This document shows positions 45,709 through 57,403 of a DNA stretch of 64,000 bases, piece by piece (the first letter of the stretch is position 1; the number at the start of each line of letters is the position of its first letter). Position numbers and translations under genes: made by a program. Below the pieces are notes generated by a model, which was not told the DNA's origin, searched no databases, and saw only the letters and a program-made list of their open reading frames with translations. The DNA is taken from positions 1 through 64,000 of the forward strand of contig JAANYP010007996.1 of assembly GCA_020465985.1 (NCBI GenBank), read 5' to 3'. The DNA comes from Centrapalus pauciflorus. Taxonomy: Eukaryota; Streptophyta; Magnoliopsida; Asterales; Asteraceae.

Positions 45709-46134
45709 AAACCTATCTCAAACATTATGTGTTTTTTTTTTCACAGGACAATTTTGTGAACCATGTGAACACATTTCTCGACAGCTTTTGCATCATCTTT
45801 TTGGCTTCCTACTCTCAGAAATAGAATTCTCACGAAGTCCAGTCAACCTCTTTAATGTTCCACAACCTTTGTTACGTATTCCGTGTACCACCCTCCAAAC
45901 CCGATTAAATGCCACGTCATTCACAATATATACAGGTGGCAATAACACATACAATATCCATTACATAATGTCAAAGGTTAAGCAAACACGGTTAATAAAA
46001 TCATTTTACATAATATAAACAGCATTGTTTAGTAGCTAACCCAGCATACATGTTCCCCAAAACCTAGATACGAATATCCACAAACCAACCCGATACAGAT
46101 CCCCAAAGGTTTCCCAACAAACATATAAACTTAT
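45709..46134 (+). repeat. Segment X, copy 2, upstream of LTR E3
   Basis: Same segment as 23695-24119, again ending directly at a TGTTGGTACATCC LTR. Its presence between the E2 tail and the E3 LTR shows a tandem duplication of X plus element. Confidence 0.82.
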
Positions 46135-46651
46135 TGTTGGTACATCCAGTGTGACGACAGCAGTCTAGTTTTGTTATTGATATCATGATTGTGTATGAGG
46201 TTTACATTTGCATGATAAGCTTAGACGATCGTATTAAGTTCTAGAATAAGTTCTAGGATCAGGTTCGAACATAAGTTTGAATGATTTGGTTCGAATTTAG
46301 GGTAAATTCTATGTTGTCATTGAGGACAAATTCGAATGGGCCTTGGGCCAGATTCGAATTTGTCCTAGACAAACTCGAATCAGTTAGTATAATTAATGGT
46401 TAATTCGATTAATTATGAGACTTTTGCAGAATTACAGAGCGATTAAACAAAAGGGCGGTCTCGAACTTGCAAGTTTACAAAGAGTAGTATCGGCGAGAAT
46501 CATCGTGTCGGGCGTTCGTGGTCGTTCGTCTAGCATCGTGATAGTCTCCGTGTTCCCGTGAGTGTGATCTTACCGTCAAGCCGCTAACGAGGATTCCGCA
46601 CTCGTTAGACGGTGTCGCGTCGAGATAGATCCGTAGAGTCAAAACCATACA
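46135..46651 (+). repeat. 5' LTR of copia element E3
   Basis: 517 bp, TGTTGGTACATCC to ACCATACA (the last word reads CATACA, not CTTACA). Very similar to the LTR of E2 over its full length. Confidence 0.88.
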
Positions 46652-46653
46652 AG

Positions 46654-46665
46654 TGGTATCAGAGC
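46654..46665 (+). promoter_or_regulatory. Primer-binding site of E3
   Basis: TGGTATCAGAGC two bases after the LTR; initiator tRNA-Met type. Confidence 0.92.
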
Positions 46666-47233
46666 CTTTGGGGTGTTCTTCGTGTTCATAAGATACATCC
46701 TAGGTTTCTTGACGTTTTGGACCGATAATATCACGATTTTGGAGGTTTTTCGAGCTTATCAAGTTAGATCTCAGAAAATACTTTGTTTTAGTTCAAGTTT
46801 TTTGTCGAAATCAGTATTTTTACTTGTAAAAATATTGGTTTAATCTGCAAAACTTGAAAAACTCGAAGTATTAGCTGTTTTTCAAACTTGCGGCGCTCGA
46901 GTTTGTTAAGAAGGTATTAGGGTTTGCTCATTTTCGAGTTTGACTTAAAATACGCTCCTTTCGAGGTTCCTTCGGGTTTGATTCGAATTTGGACTTCTCG
47001 AATTTTCTTGGGTTTTCGAATTTACACTAAAATCGAATTTGAGGATTTCGAATTTAAGGACCTTCGAGTTTGTCTTTAATTTCGAATATAGTTGGACTTC
47101 AAACTTAATTTCGAATTTAGTTCCAAACCAGTTTAAAATTACTTAAATTCGAATTTTTCCAAATTCGAAAGAATTACTTTAAATCAATTTCGAATTAACT
47201 TAATTAAGTTTGAATTCAAAAATATTTGAAACA
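46666..47233 (+). other. Leader of E3
   Basis: 568 bp without a gene, colinear with the E2 leader. Leader hairpin TATTTTTAC (46815-46823) and GTAAAAATA (46826-46834); TTCGAA-rich second half. Confidence 0.6.
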
Positions 47234-47537
47234 ATGACAAGTCTACAGAGGTTCATTGAGATGGATCACGAGGTTGGAAAAGCGAATTCTCCACCGAAGT
47301 TGATGAAAAAAGAACACTATTACTGGTGGAAGGATAGGTTTGCCGACTTCACGAGATTTAACGATATGCGCATGTGGATTTGTATCGACGAAGGATACAT
47401 TCCACCTACAGCTGAGGTTGAAGGACGACAAAAGGTTGTGCCTTATTCAAACATGAAGGATGACGATAAAAAGCTGTATGAAGCCGAGAACCGTGCATTC
47501 CCTATCATTAGAATGGCGTTACCTCAGAAGATCTTGC
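47234..47537 (+). pseudogene. gag: Gag of E3, 5' part
   Basis: ATG 47234; 101 codons of gag like E2 (MTSLQRFIEMDHEVGKANSP) up to the insertion of D after CTTGC at 47533-47537. It resumes at 61139. Confidence 0.85.
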
Positions 47538-48199
47538 TGTTGGTACACCCTGTGTGACGATAGCAGTCTAATCGATCTGCATTATGGTTTAGGTAATATT
47601 CTGAGTATTAACCAAGTATTTTGATATATATGTTTAATATGTGTTTGTCTGTTATTGATTGTGTGTTTGAACTTGATGTAACATATTACAAGAAGTTCAA
47701 ACATAAAGGTCAAAGATTAACTCAAGCATAAGTTAAAACATAAGTTTCAAACACGTTAGTTATAAATGTCAAAGGCTAGATTCGAATTGCATAAAAGGAT
47801 ACATTCGAATCTGTGATAGATTCGAATGAGTCCTTAGATTCGAATAGGCTAGATTCGAATCTGGCAGATGGACAGATTCGAATGGGCCTTAGGCCAGATT
47901 CGAGGTTGGCCCACAACAGACTCGAATCAGGGCCTATAATTAGGGATAGACTCGAATCATTAGCAGACCTTTGGCAGAATTCGTGAGGAATTAAGCAATA
48001 GGCGATCTCGAGTTTATCAGCTAGGTGAGTCCCGTTTCGGAGAGAATTAGTACGTAGGATCGTTCGTGTGTCGTTCGTTCAGCGTCTAATAGTCTCCGTG
48101 TTTCCGTTGGTTGAGAGTTGTCCGTCTGACCGTCAACGAGGATTCCGCACTCGTTAACGGATCCGCGTCTAGATAGATCTTGCAGTGGTAGACCTTACA
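47538..48199 (+). repeat. 5' LTR of D
   Basis: 662 bp, TGTTGGTACACC to GACCTTACA. Six TTCGAA words fall within about 105 bp of U3 (47780-47885), before a TATAATTA-like box (near 47935). U5 stem-loop: AACGAG (48135-48140), loop GATTCCGCA, CTCGTT (48150-48155). Confidence 0.93.
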
Positions 48200-48201
48200 A
48201 G

Positions 48202-48213
48202 TGGTATCAGAGC
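48202..48213 (+). promoter_or_regulatory. Primer-binding site of D
   Basis: TGGTATCAGAGC two bases after the 5' LTR; initiator tRNA-Met type. Confidence 0.93.
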
Positions 48214-48894
48214 CTACGGAGTGTTCTTCGTGTTCTTCGTGTTCATCAGATACATTCTAGGTTTCTTGACGCTAGTTGGACGGTTTTGCTCTCAAAAACG
48301 GGTTTTTGAGCTTACCAAATTCGTATTCGGGAAACACTTTGTTGTTTTTCACGTTTTTGATCGAAATCATTATTTATCGTTTGAAAAATAGTGGTTTAAT
48401 CTGTAAAACGTCAAAAAATCAACGTGTTAGCCGTTTTTCGAGTTTGCGGCGCTCGAATCTATAGGGGTAATTAGGGTTTTACTTTATTTTCGAGTCTAAC
48501 CTAAATACGCTCCTTTCGAGTCAATTTCAGAGAGTTTCGAATCTACTTTGTTTCGAATCTGTTGCTTCATTCGAATAGGATCTCGAGTCTAGTTTAGTGT
48601 CGAGTTTATTTCGAATCTAGTGTTTCGAATCTGCTGTCATTCAACTCTACTGTGCCTTCGATTCTAAGGGTCTTCGAATCTATAGAGTCCTTCGAATCTG
48701 ATATAACTTCGAATCTAAGGAGTTCCTCGAATCTGACATTATTTTGAATCTACTTGACTTTTAAGACTTAATCGAATTTAATCTCAAAAGATTTAATATT
48801 AATTAGTTTCGAATCTATCTAGATTCGAATAAGTTAATCTAAATCAGTTTCAAATTAAATTAATTAAGTTCAAATTCAAATTCTTTCAGAAAAG
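48214..48894 (+). other. Leader of D
   Basis: 681 bp, no gene. It contains the leader hairpin (arms CATTATTT at 48368 and AAATAGTG near 48386) and, from about 48430, a series of TCGAATCT and TCGAGTC words up to the gag start. A CTAGGTTTCTTG word near 48258, shared with all copies, is a weak splice-donor candidate. Confidence 0.6.
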
Positions 48895-51764
48895 ATGTCA
48901 AACCTTCAGAAATTCCTTGAGATGGATCACGAAGTTGGAAAGGCAAATGCACCGCCAAAGCTGATGAAAGTTGAGGATTATTACTGGTGGAAGGACAGAT
49001 TTACGGATTTTGTACGATTCAACGATATGCGCATGTGGGTGTGCATAGATGAAGGGTACATTCCACCAGTATCTGAGGTAGAAGGCCGTCAAAAGGTTCT
49101 GTTATACCAGATGATGAAAGAGGATGACAAGAAACTATTTGAAGCTGAAAACAAGGCTTTCTCCATTATCCGTATGGCGTTACCTCAAGATATCTTGCAC
49201 ACATTTCGGACTCAAAGGACGTCGAAAGAACTTTGGGAATCTCTCCAGAAAAGGTGTGAGGGTAATCCACGGGTACGTAGAAAGCGTACAGAGCTGTTGA
49301 CCCAACAGTTTGCGATTTTCAAGGCTCTTAAGGATGAACAGTTAGATGATATTATCACAAGGGTCTATCATCTGATAACAGAGCTTGAAAGTCATGGCAT
49401 TGAGTACTCGGACAGTGACAAGAACAACAAGCTTCTTGATGCCCTACCAGCCAAATGGGCTATGTACGTGGCAATGATTAAGCTTAATGAGGACAAATAC
49501 TATGCTCAATCGCTGGATGACATCGTGGGAACGTTGAGGGCATATCACTTCGAAATGATAAAGGCTGAGACTGATTACGAGCAAGTCCAAAATCCGGCGA
49601 TGTATTTTGGAAAGACATCTAAATCATCAGTGACAGCTGATCAGAAGAGTGCTACAGCGTTTTTCACCGGAGAAACGTCATCGCCACCAGAGTCCGAAGA
49701 CTCACTGAATCGCGCGTTCTTAGGGTTAGGAAGATCGGAAGAACCGCAACCTCAAGTCCAACAGGCATCGACCAGTCAGAGCTATTCGAAGATGCCCATG
49801 AGCGCAAAGTCCGCAGAAGAAATCTGCTTGCTTCCTTTGTGGCAGCTTATGGAAATTGTGTTCAAGGGAAGATCAATGATCCGGCTCTTTGGGATGAAGA
49901 TTACGATCAGGTCGACCCTGATGACTTAGAGGAAATGGATTTTAAGTGGCAACTGGCCATGGTGACCCAGAGGGTTAAAAGATTCATTAAGAGAACTGGG
50001 AGGAATCTGCAAATGAACAACAAAGGGATAGGATTTGATAAGTCTAAGGTCAAATGCTACAACTGTCAGGGATTGGGACATTTCGCCAGGGAGTGTCAAA
50101 GACCGAAGGTAGAATCATACCAAGGACAGAATCAGCATCAAGGACAGTACCAAAATCAGTCCCAACAGAGATACCTTCCGAGTTCAAATTCTGGTCAAGC
50201 CAATCTAGCGGGTCTAATATCCAATGTCACTTCTGACAGACAGCTAGATGGTACCTATGACTGGAGTTCACATCCTGAGTCCAATGCTAGAGCCTTCATG
50301 GCTGAAGTTACTGAAACTGGATGTGATGTGGATGAGCAGACCACACGGGACAGCAGTCCGATGTGGGTAGAGAAAGCGAATGATCAGACCGTGCTAGAGT
50401 TTGCTGCTCAGATGGCCAACGTGGAATCTGATAACTCTAAGGTTAGTCTTTCTTATTCTCTATTTCGTGAATTATGTGCTTTATGTGTTAGTTCTAACGA
50501 TAGGTTAAATCTAGTCTTAGAATCACATAAAACCATATCTGCTCAAAATGAAAATTTAAAAATTGAAAACGCTAGCCTAAATGACATAAAGCAAGATTTA
50601 AAAGAAAAGCTTAAGGCTGATGCTCAAGACGTAATCGTTCTAAAAGACAAACTGAGTGAGCAGTGTGTTAGGATAGAGCTTATGTATGAGCACGTAGAAG
50701 CCTTGACCAAAAGTCTGAAAGATAAGGACATAGAGCTAGCCGAGACCAAGGTTAGGGTAGCAGAGGCAAATAGCAAGCTGGAAAAGTTTAGGAATTCGAG
50801 CCTAAACCTAGGGAAAGTCTTAGATGCCCAAAGACAGTCTAAGAAGCCTGTAGGTCTAGGTTTTCACGAAATTCCTCCACCGTTCAATGCAAACTATGTG
50901 CCTCAGCCTCAGGAGAAAACTGACAACTCAGTAGACTTAGAGGACCTACCTGAACCGACACCTGAGCCTACAGTTGAAAATACACCTAAGGTGGCTAACT
51001 CAACCGTCAAGGTCAAGAAAGTGAAATTTGTGTCTTCCTCCAGTGAAACACCTGCAGGAAAACAGAAAATTTCTTGGGCTGACCAGGTCGAAGAGACAGA
51101 CACTGTAGATGTACCAAAGGCAATAGACACTAGTGAGACACCTAGATCTAAGGGAACACACAAAAAGTCCATAGATAAGCTGTCTTGCTTTAGATGTCAC
51201 GAGAAAGGGCATGTTGCTTCTCACTGTCCAAATAGGAAAGCAGATCTTACCCCTAAGACAGTGAACCCAACACCTGTTAAGCCCTCACCAAGTGTGGCGA
51301 GCACGAGTAGTTCTCAGAGTACCGAGAAAACTGTGCAGGCCGCACCAAAACCTGTTGTGAAACAAACACCGGTTAAGGTTGGACCAAAAGAAGTGGTTAG
51401 GACAAATTCACCAAATCGTGTCATTAATCAATCTAGGTCAGCACCTCAACAAGTCTATAGGAGCACCACACCTAGCAGGTCACACACTCCAGTTAGGTCA
51501 CATACTCCCGTGAGACATTATGTTCCGGTAAGAGCTCAGGGATCACAGTCTGAAATGCAGTATAATAAGACTTATTCTAGAGCACCACAACAAATGCCTA
51601 CTCAAAGGCAAAGAGTGAATCTAAATCACTCGGCACCACAACAGAATTCAGTTCAAAGGCCCAAGTCACCTGAAAGGCGAGATGGGTACTTGAAAGAATT
51701 CACGTATGTGGACGAGAATGGTATTACCAAGTCAGTCATGGCTTGGGTTCCCCGTGATAACTAA
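48895..51764 (+). pseudogene. gag: Gag of D, one frameshift
   Basis: ATG 48895 (MSNLQKFLEMDHEVGKANAP). The first 310 or so codons are open, then a net loss of 7 bases near 49822-49840 shifts the frame; the homologous frame continues to TAA 51762-51764. Zinc knuckle CYNCQGLGHFARECQ spans 50055-50096 and CFRCHEKGHVASHC 51186-51227, with a long coiled coil between. The basic tail has Ser/Pro/Arg repeats and ends in WVPRDN. Confidence 0.87.
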
Positions 51765-51785
51765 CCTATTTTCTTTCATGTGCAG
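51762..51785 (+). promoter_or_regulatory. Intron-like acceptor between gag and pol of D
   Basis: The gag TAA is part of TAACTAAC; CTATTTTCTTTC and TGTGCAG follow, right before pol codon GAG 51786. gag and pol are in the same frame here, so stop-codon readthrough is the alternative to splicing. Confidence 0.5.
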
Positions 51786-54700
51786 GAGATAACTACCGGT
51801 CCAAACAACAAGTGGTTCGTCGACAGTGGTTGCTCCAGGCATATGACGGGGGAAAGAAGTCTTCTCACAGACTTCAAGGGGGGTAATAGGGGATTTGTAT
51901 CATTCGCGGGCAACAAAGGAGGAAATATCACTGGAACTGGAGAAGTCACTAATGGGACGATTACGTTGGATCAAGTTTATCACGTTGATAAATTGGTTCA
52001 TAATCTCATTAGTGTATCTCAAATCTGTGATAAGAAGAACTCGGTGTTATTTACTGACACTGAGGCGTTAGTGCTAAAGCCGGGATTCAAAATACCTGAA
52101 GATTGGATTTTGATGCGGGCTCCAAGGAAGAATGACTTGTACATGCTCGATATGAACAAGCCAGATAATTCGATGGGTCCGATCTGCTTACTATCAAAAG
52201 CTTCAGAGACGGAATCGGTTTTGTGGCACTGATGCATGGCTCACTTGCACCTGAGGAAAATGAACTACATAACGAAGAATGGTTTGGTGCAAGGTGTGCC
52301 TCTGAAGAGCTTTCAGTTTGAAGACAAGTGTCTACCGTGCATGAAGGGCAAGCAACATAAAAAGACACACAAGTCCAAGAAGCTGAACTCCATAACCTCG
52401 ACATTCGATTTGTTGCATATGGACCTTTTTGGCCCTATCAACAAAAGGAGTATAGGAGGTAGTTGGTTTTGCTTAGTTATCACTGACGATTACTCACGGT
52501 TTTCATGGGTTTTCTTTTTAGGTACGAAGGACGAGACGGCTACAAAGCTCATCGGAATCTTAGACCAAGTGGAGAATTCCTACGGAACAAGGGTTAAACA
52601 TATTCGTAGTGATAATGGGACTGAATTTAAAAACTCTGTAATTGGTGTATATTGCCTATCAAAGGGCATCGTGCATCAATTCAGTGCACCATATGAACCT
52701 CAACAGAATGGGGTGGCCGAACGTAAAAACAGAACATTGATTGAGGCTGCAAGGACTATGCTTTCGGATTCAAAGCTTCCTACCATGTTTTGGGGGGAGG
52801 CAGTGAATACCGCGTGCCATATTTTAAATAGAGTCCTTACAGTCAAATCATTGAACAAAACATGTTATGAAATTTTGAATAAACGGCCACCTAACTTAAC
52901 TGGATTCGAACCGTTTGGAGTACCATGCACACTTTTAAGAACAAAACATCAACCGAAGTTTGGTGAAAAGGCTGACGAAGGATATTTCCTAGGTTATGTG
53001 CCAAACTCACCAAACAAACGGGTTTTTAACAAAAGGAGTGGTACTGTGGAGATTGTGTATAATATTGAAGTCACAAGTTATACACATGAACCCCAAACTG
53101 GTCCGGAATGGATATTTGACTATGATAAGTTATTTGAGTCATTTAACATTCCTTTGGATGATACTGCAGGTACAATCGAAAAAGACATGGCGACGTTGCA
53201 CCTAAATGACGATGGCCATATTTTTCCGAGGACCACGTTCGAATCTACGTCCGAGCCTACTGCGACTGTAGATAGTTCTCCAGAAGTTGCTGATCAAGAG
53301 GCACCTAATACTGAGAATCAGACTCAAGCATCAAGTTCTGCCTCTGAGGAAAACGTCCGTGAGGAAGAAAACGTAGAAGCTGAGCCTGTTCCCCCATTAG
53401 GTGAAATAGGATCCAACTTAGGAGATAATCTAAGGGTTGATGAAATAGAGACCTCTAGGATTAACAAGAACCATCCAATAGATAACATCATAGGAAATCC
53501 TAACGAGGGTGTGAGGACTCGGAGTAGTGTAAATAACAACACTGTGTTGTTGTCGATGATAAACGACTCCAAGGCATATCACACATGTCTATATTCATGT
53601 TTCATATCGCAAGTAGAGCCCAAAAATGTGCAAATGGCACTTAAGGACAACTCCTGGGTTGAAGCGATGCAGGAAGAACTTTCACAATTTAGGAAACTAG
53701 AAGTGTGGGAGTTAGTTCCGTTACCTCGAGGGGAGATTGCAATAGGAACCAAATGGGTTTTTAAGTGCAAAAGAGACGATCGGGGTATAGTCACGCGCAA
53801 CAAGGCGAGATTAGTTGTAAAGGGTTTCAACCAAGAGGAGGGAATCGATTACAACGAAGTGTTTGCACCTGTAGCAAGGTTAGAAGCAATTAGGTTGTTT
53901 TTAGCTTTTGCCTCCTTCAAAGGCTTTAAAGTATATCAACTAGATGTTAAGAGTGCTTTCCTGTATGGGAAAGTGAAGGAGTTGGTGTATGTAGAACAAC
54001 CGCCCGGGTTTACAGATCCTAAATATCCTGATAGAGTATATCGCTTAGATAAGGCTCTTTATGGATTACATCAGGCACCTAGGGCGTGGTATGAGACTCT
54101 ATCCAACCATCTGTTAGAAAATGGCTTTGAGAGGGGTAGGATAGATAGTACTCTGTTTGTTAAGAGAAAGGGAGATCACTTTATCTTGGTACAAGTGTAC
54201 GTCGATGATATCATTTTTGGATCATCAGACGAACAGATGTGCAAAGATTTCGAGAAGGTTATGAAGTCTAAGTTCGAGATGAGTGCTATGGGAGAGTTGA
54301 ATTTCTTTTTAGGGTTACAAGTTGACCAAAAGAAGGAAGGCATGTTTATCCATCAGACCAAGTATGTCTATGACATATTGGAGCGTTTCGGGATGGAAGG
54401 AACTAAGTTGACTGCCCACTTCAGCACGCCGATTCAAGTGAATCACAATCTCGGGCCGGGTACTGAAAGTGATTCCGATGTGGATCCGACTTTATATCGG
54501 GCCATGATTGGGTCACTTATGTATTTAACTGCTTCAAGACCTGACATATGTTTGCTGTGTGTATTTGTGCTAGGTTTCAAGCAAATCCGAAAGAGATGCA
54601 TATGAAAGCTGTGAAGCGGATTCTACGATACCTCAAGTCGAAACCGAAGCTGGGACTTTGGTATCACGCGGAGGGAGATCTAGAGTTGGAGGCGTTCACA

Positions 54701-55153
54701 GATTCGGACTACGGAGGATGCAGCTTGACGCGCAAATCAACGACTGGAGGTTGTCAGTTCCTAGGAGGGAGATTGGTGTCCTGGCAGTGCAAGAAACAAA
54801 CATCGGTAGCCGTGTCAACGTGCGAGGCCGAGTATGTTGCTGCTGGTAGTTGCTGCTCACAGGTTCTGTGGATACAACAACAATTGCGGGATTACGGTTT
54901 GGCTTACACTCAAACTACTATTAGGATAGACAATCAATCTACAATTGCTATAACTAATAATCCAGTTAAACACAGTAAAACAAAGCACATAGATATAAGA
55001 CATCATTTTATTCGTGATTGTGCTGAAAAGAACTTAATCAAACTGGTAAAGGTGGCAACAGAAGATAATAATGCTGATTTATTTACCAAAGCGTTTGATA
55101 AGTCACGGTTTGAGTATTTAATTCAACTGAATGGAATGCGCAACCCAGAGTAA
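51786..55153 (+). pseudogene. pol: Pol of D: protease, integrase, RT, RNase H
   Basis: Protease WFVDSGCSRHMTG, integrase zinc region CLPCMKGKQHKK, core with SDNGTEF and NGVAERKNR, RT with WVFKCKRDDRG, LDKALYGLHQAPRAW and YVDDIIFGSS (near 54199-54228), RNase H with FTDSDYGGCSLTRKS and STCEAEYVAAG, ending GMRNPE at the TAA 55151-55153. TGA 52230-52232 interrupts the integrase zinc region at an Arg codon in F. One base lost near 54545 shifts RNase H. About 90 percent identical to F pol. Confidence 0.92.
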
Positions 55154-55775
55154 TTTGACCTTAGTAGTAGTAAGTTTATTTTCTTTTAGAGTAGTAGTAT
55201 TTCTTTCTTTACTGTAGTCTGCTAATTTAGGTAAGTTGCTAATTTAGGTAAGTTTCTAATTTAGGAAAGTTTCTATTTTTAGTAAGTTTCTATTTTTAGT
55301 AAGTTAGTAGGTTAGCTTAGTTTACTGCTTTTTCTTATGAAAAACAAAAGAAAAAAGAGAGAAAATTACAAAAAATACAAAAAAAAAGAGAATATCAGAA
55401 AAGAAGTTAAGTCTTAGATACATAGGTTCAAAGTGACGAAAATTAGCACCGTCGTTACAGACTCTAAGTATTTAGGCTTTCACACATAATGCAACTAAAC
55501 TCTAAGTGTTATACTTTATTTAGTTTGATGTGTTGGTAGGCATAATACATATAGGGAATCTCAAGGCTAATAAAATATTCTAGAAAAAGTCAAGCGTGTC
55601 ACTAACCTAGATGTACGACCAATCGGTCTTAATTTTTATGTACAAGACATACAAACTTTAAGTCTAAATGAGGTGTGCAAACTTTCTGGGGATGTATGGC
55701 AACATCAAATACATCTGAAAATGGAAAGAATAGAAATATCATGAAAAACTGAGAGTCGAAAACATGCAACTCTGT

Positions 55776-55927
55776 TGTACGTAAGTACAGACCTGTTGTC
55801 TCTGTTTAGATTCGGGTTAGCAGACATGTCGCTTTGTTGTACGTCAGTACAGACCTGTCACCGCTATCTGCTAACTTTAAAAATAAACCTTAAGTCGAAC
55901 TAAGACACTTTGTTGTATGAGAATACA
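55776..55927 (+). other. Tandem stem-loop triplet in D
   Basis: SL1 TGTAC-GTAA-GTACA (55776-55789), SL2 TGTAC-GTCA-GTACA (55838-55851), SL3 TGTAT-GAGA-ATACA (55914-55927). The outer arm of SL2 is GTTAGCAGA (55816-55824) with TCTGCTAAC (55867-55875), nine Watson-Crick pairs. Confidence 0.62.
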
Positions 55928-57377
55928 GACCTGTGTCCGATGTTTGTCTTTTAAAGAAAGTTTGCAAATACCAACAAGTTAGAATTTTTGTCTGTGTGCC
56001 TTGATCATAAAAGTATGTCTATGTCTGAGTCACGTAAGATAATTTCCTGATAAATAAAAAGGCCAAGGGATATTCCGAAATGTAGAATGTTTAACAGGGT
56101 AAAATACCAACAATCGGCTAAAAGGGTATGTCACGACAAACAATAAAAGGAATTCAAAAAATTCCTAAGTGTGAAAGTTTAAGTACTAAAAGTTAGTATC
56201 GGACATCGCTATCTGATTGAACCTTTCTTAGACTATACTCATCAAAAATATGTTGTTAAGTATTTAGCTTAGATTGTAAATTTTTCTTAAGTCTAGATTA
56301 ATTTTTTGGTCAAAGTTTTATTTTACTTTATTTTATTTTATTTTATTTTTACCTTAGTTTATTTTCTTTTATTTTATTTTAGTTTAATTTTTACTTAGGT
56401 AAAAGGTCAAAAGTTACTGAGGGTGCATTCAAAGTTGGATAAAATAAACATTGCGTGAAATATCTGTTGCTTAGGGTAAAAGAGTTGGCATAGTTTATCT
56501 GGTTACACAATACCGTAGAAAAAAGTTGGAAAAGTTGAACTTATTTCAAAATTTTCGAAATTTTTCTAAGTGTTGGTAGTTTCGAATCTAAGACAGACTC
56601 GAATGTGAAGTATTTCGAATCTGTCTGTAGACTCGAATCTACACATAGACTCGAAGGTTGGCAGTATATATAGGTCAATAGTGAAGTCATTTATTACTTT
56701 ACTGTTGTCGAATCTATACTCTCGAATCTATATCAGCGATTTCGAATCTATTTTCTCGAGTCTACCGTATTGCTCCTAAACGACATTTTGTCGACTCTAA
56801 AGCTACTGTGTTCGATTCTACACTCATATCTAGGTATAATCAACCGGATTGTACAAGATTTTGATAGTTTTATACACAATTTAAGGACAAATCGTCGATT
56901 TTTGAAGTTTTATGGGTCAAAATTGGGTTTTTGCTAAATAACTAAGTTTGGACCTATAAAAGATCAAATTAAAGATATAAATCAATGATTAGAACCTAGT
57001 TGAACTAATGTATGTGATTTACCAAGTTCAAAATGGTTAAAATCTTGGGTTTTTGTTGAAAATTCATAAGTCGGGGCTTCGAATCTGTTCATGGCTTTCG
57101 AATCTGTTCATGGGTTTCTCGAATCTATCATTAGATTCGAGATGACCATGATATTCGAATCTGTCCATTAGACTCGAATAGGGACTCTTCGAATCTGTCC
57201 ATTACATTCGTATATGGACACTTCGAATCTGTTACCTTCGAATCTGTACTTTATTTACTTTGTTGAATTTAAATTTTATTAAACTTGTGGAAATTTAATT
57301 GTATTGGATTTGGTACTTAATCGAGTACAAAATAAAACAAATTTGAATTTAAACAAGTTTATTGATTTTTAATAATT

Positions 57378-57401
57378 CTAACAGTTTTATGTATTGTGCA
57401 G
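57378..57401 (+). promoter_or_regulatory. Intron-like acceptor just before the third ORF of D
   Basis: CTAAC (57378-57382), a T-rich stretch and TGTGCAG ending at 57401, two bases before the ATG at 57404. It uses the same TGTGCAG word as the gag-pol junction. Confidence 0.5.
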
Positions 57402-57403
57402 AT

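Larger units (their letters stand above)
55154..57403 (+). other. Pol-to-third-ORF spacer of D
   Basis: This is a 2.25 kb non-coding stretch. In order: short imperfect repeats of TAATTTAGG and TAAGTTTCTA (55205-55310), the stem-loop triplet (about 55755-55945), a TTTTA-rich tract (56318-56360), a TCGAATCT-rich block (56570-56760 and 57075-57245), and the acceptor-like site at 57378-57401. No gene is seen. Confidence 0.65.

Noticed and set aside
24120..46134. E2 and E3 as a simple tandem made by LTR-LTR recombination
   Set aside because: Segment X, without a polypurine tract, lies between the E2 body and the E3 LTR. A segmental duplication including flanking DNA fits better.
57362..57403. Upstream in-frame start for the third ORF of D
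   Set aside because: The codons before 57404 overlap the acceptor-like site, are not conserved in F (where the MITE interrupts), and only the ATG at 57404 is shared.
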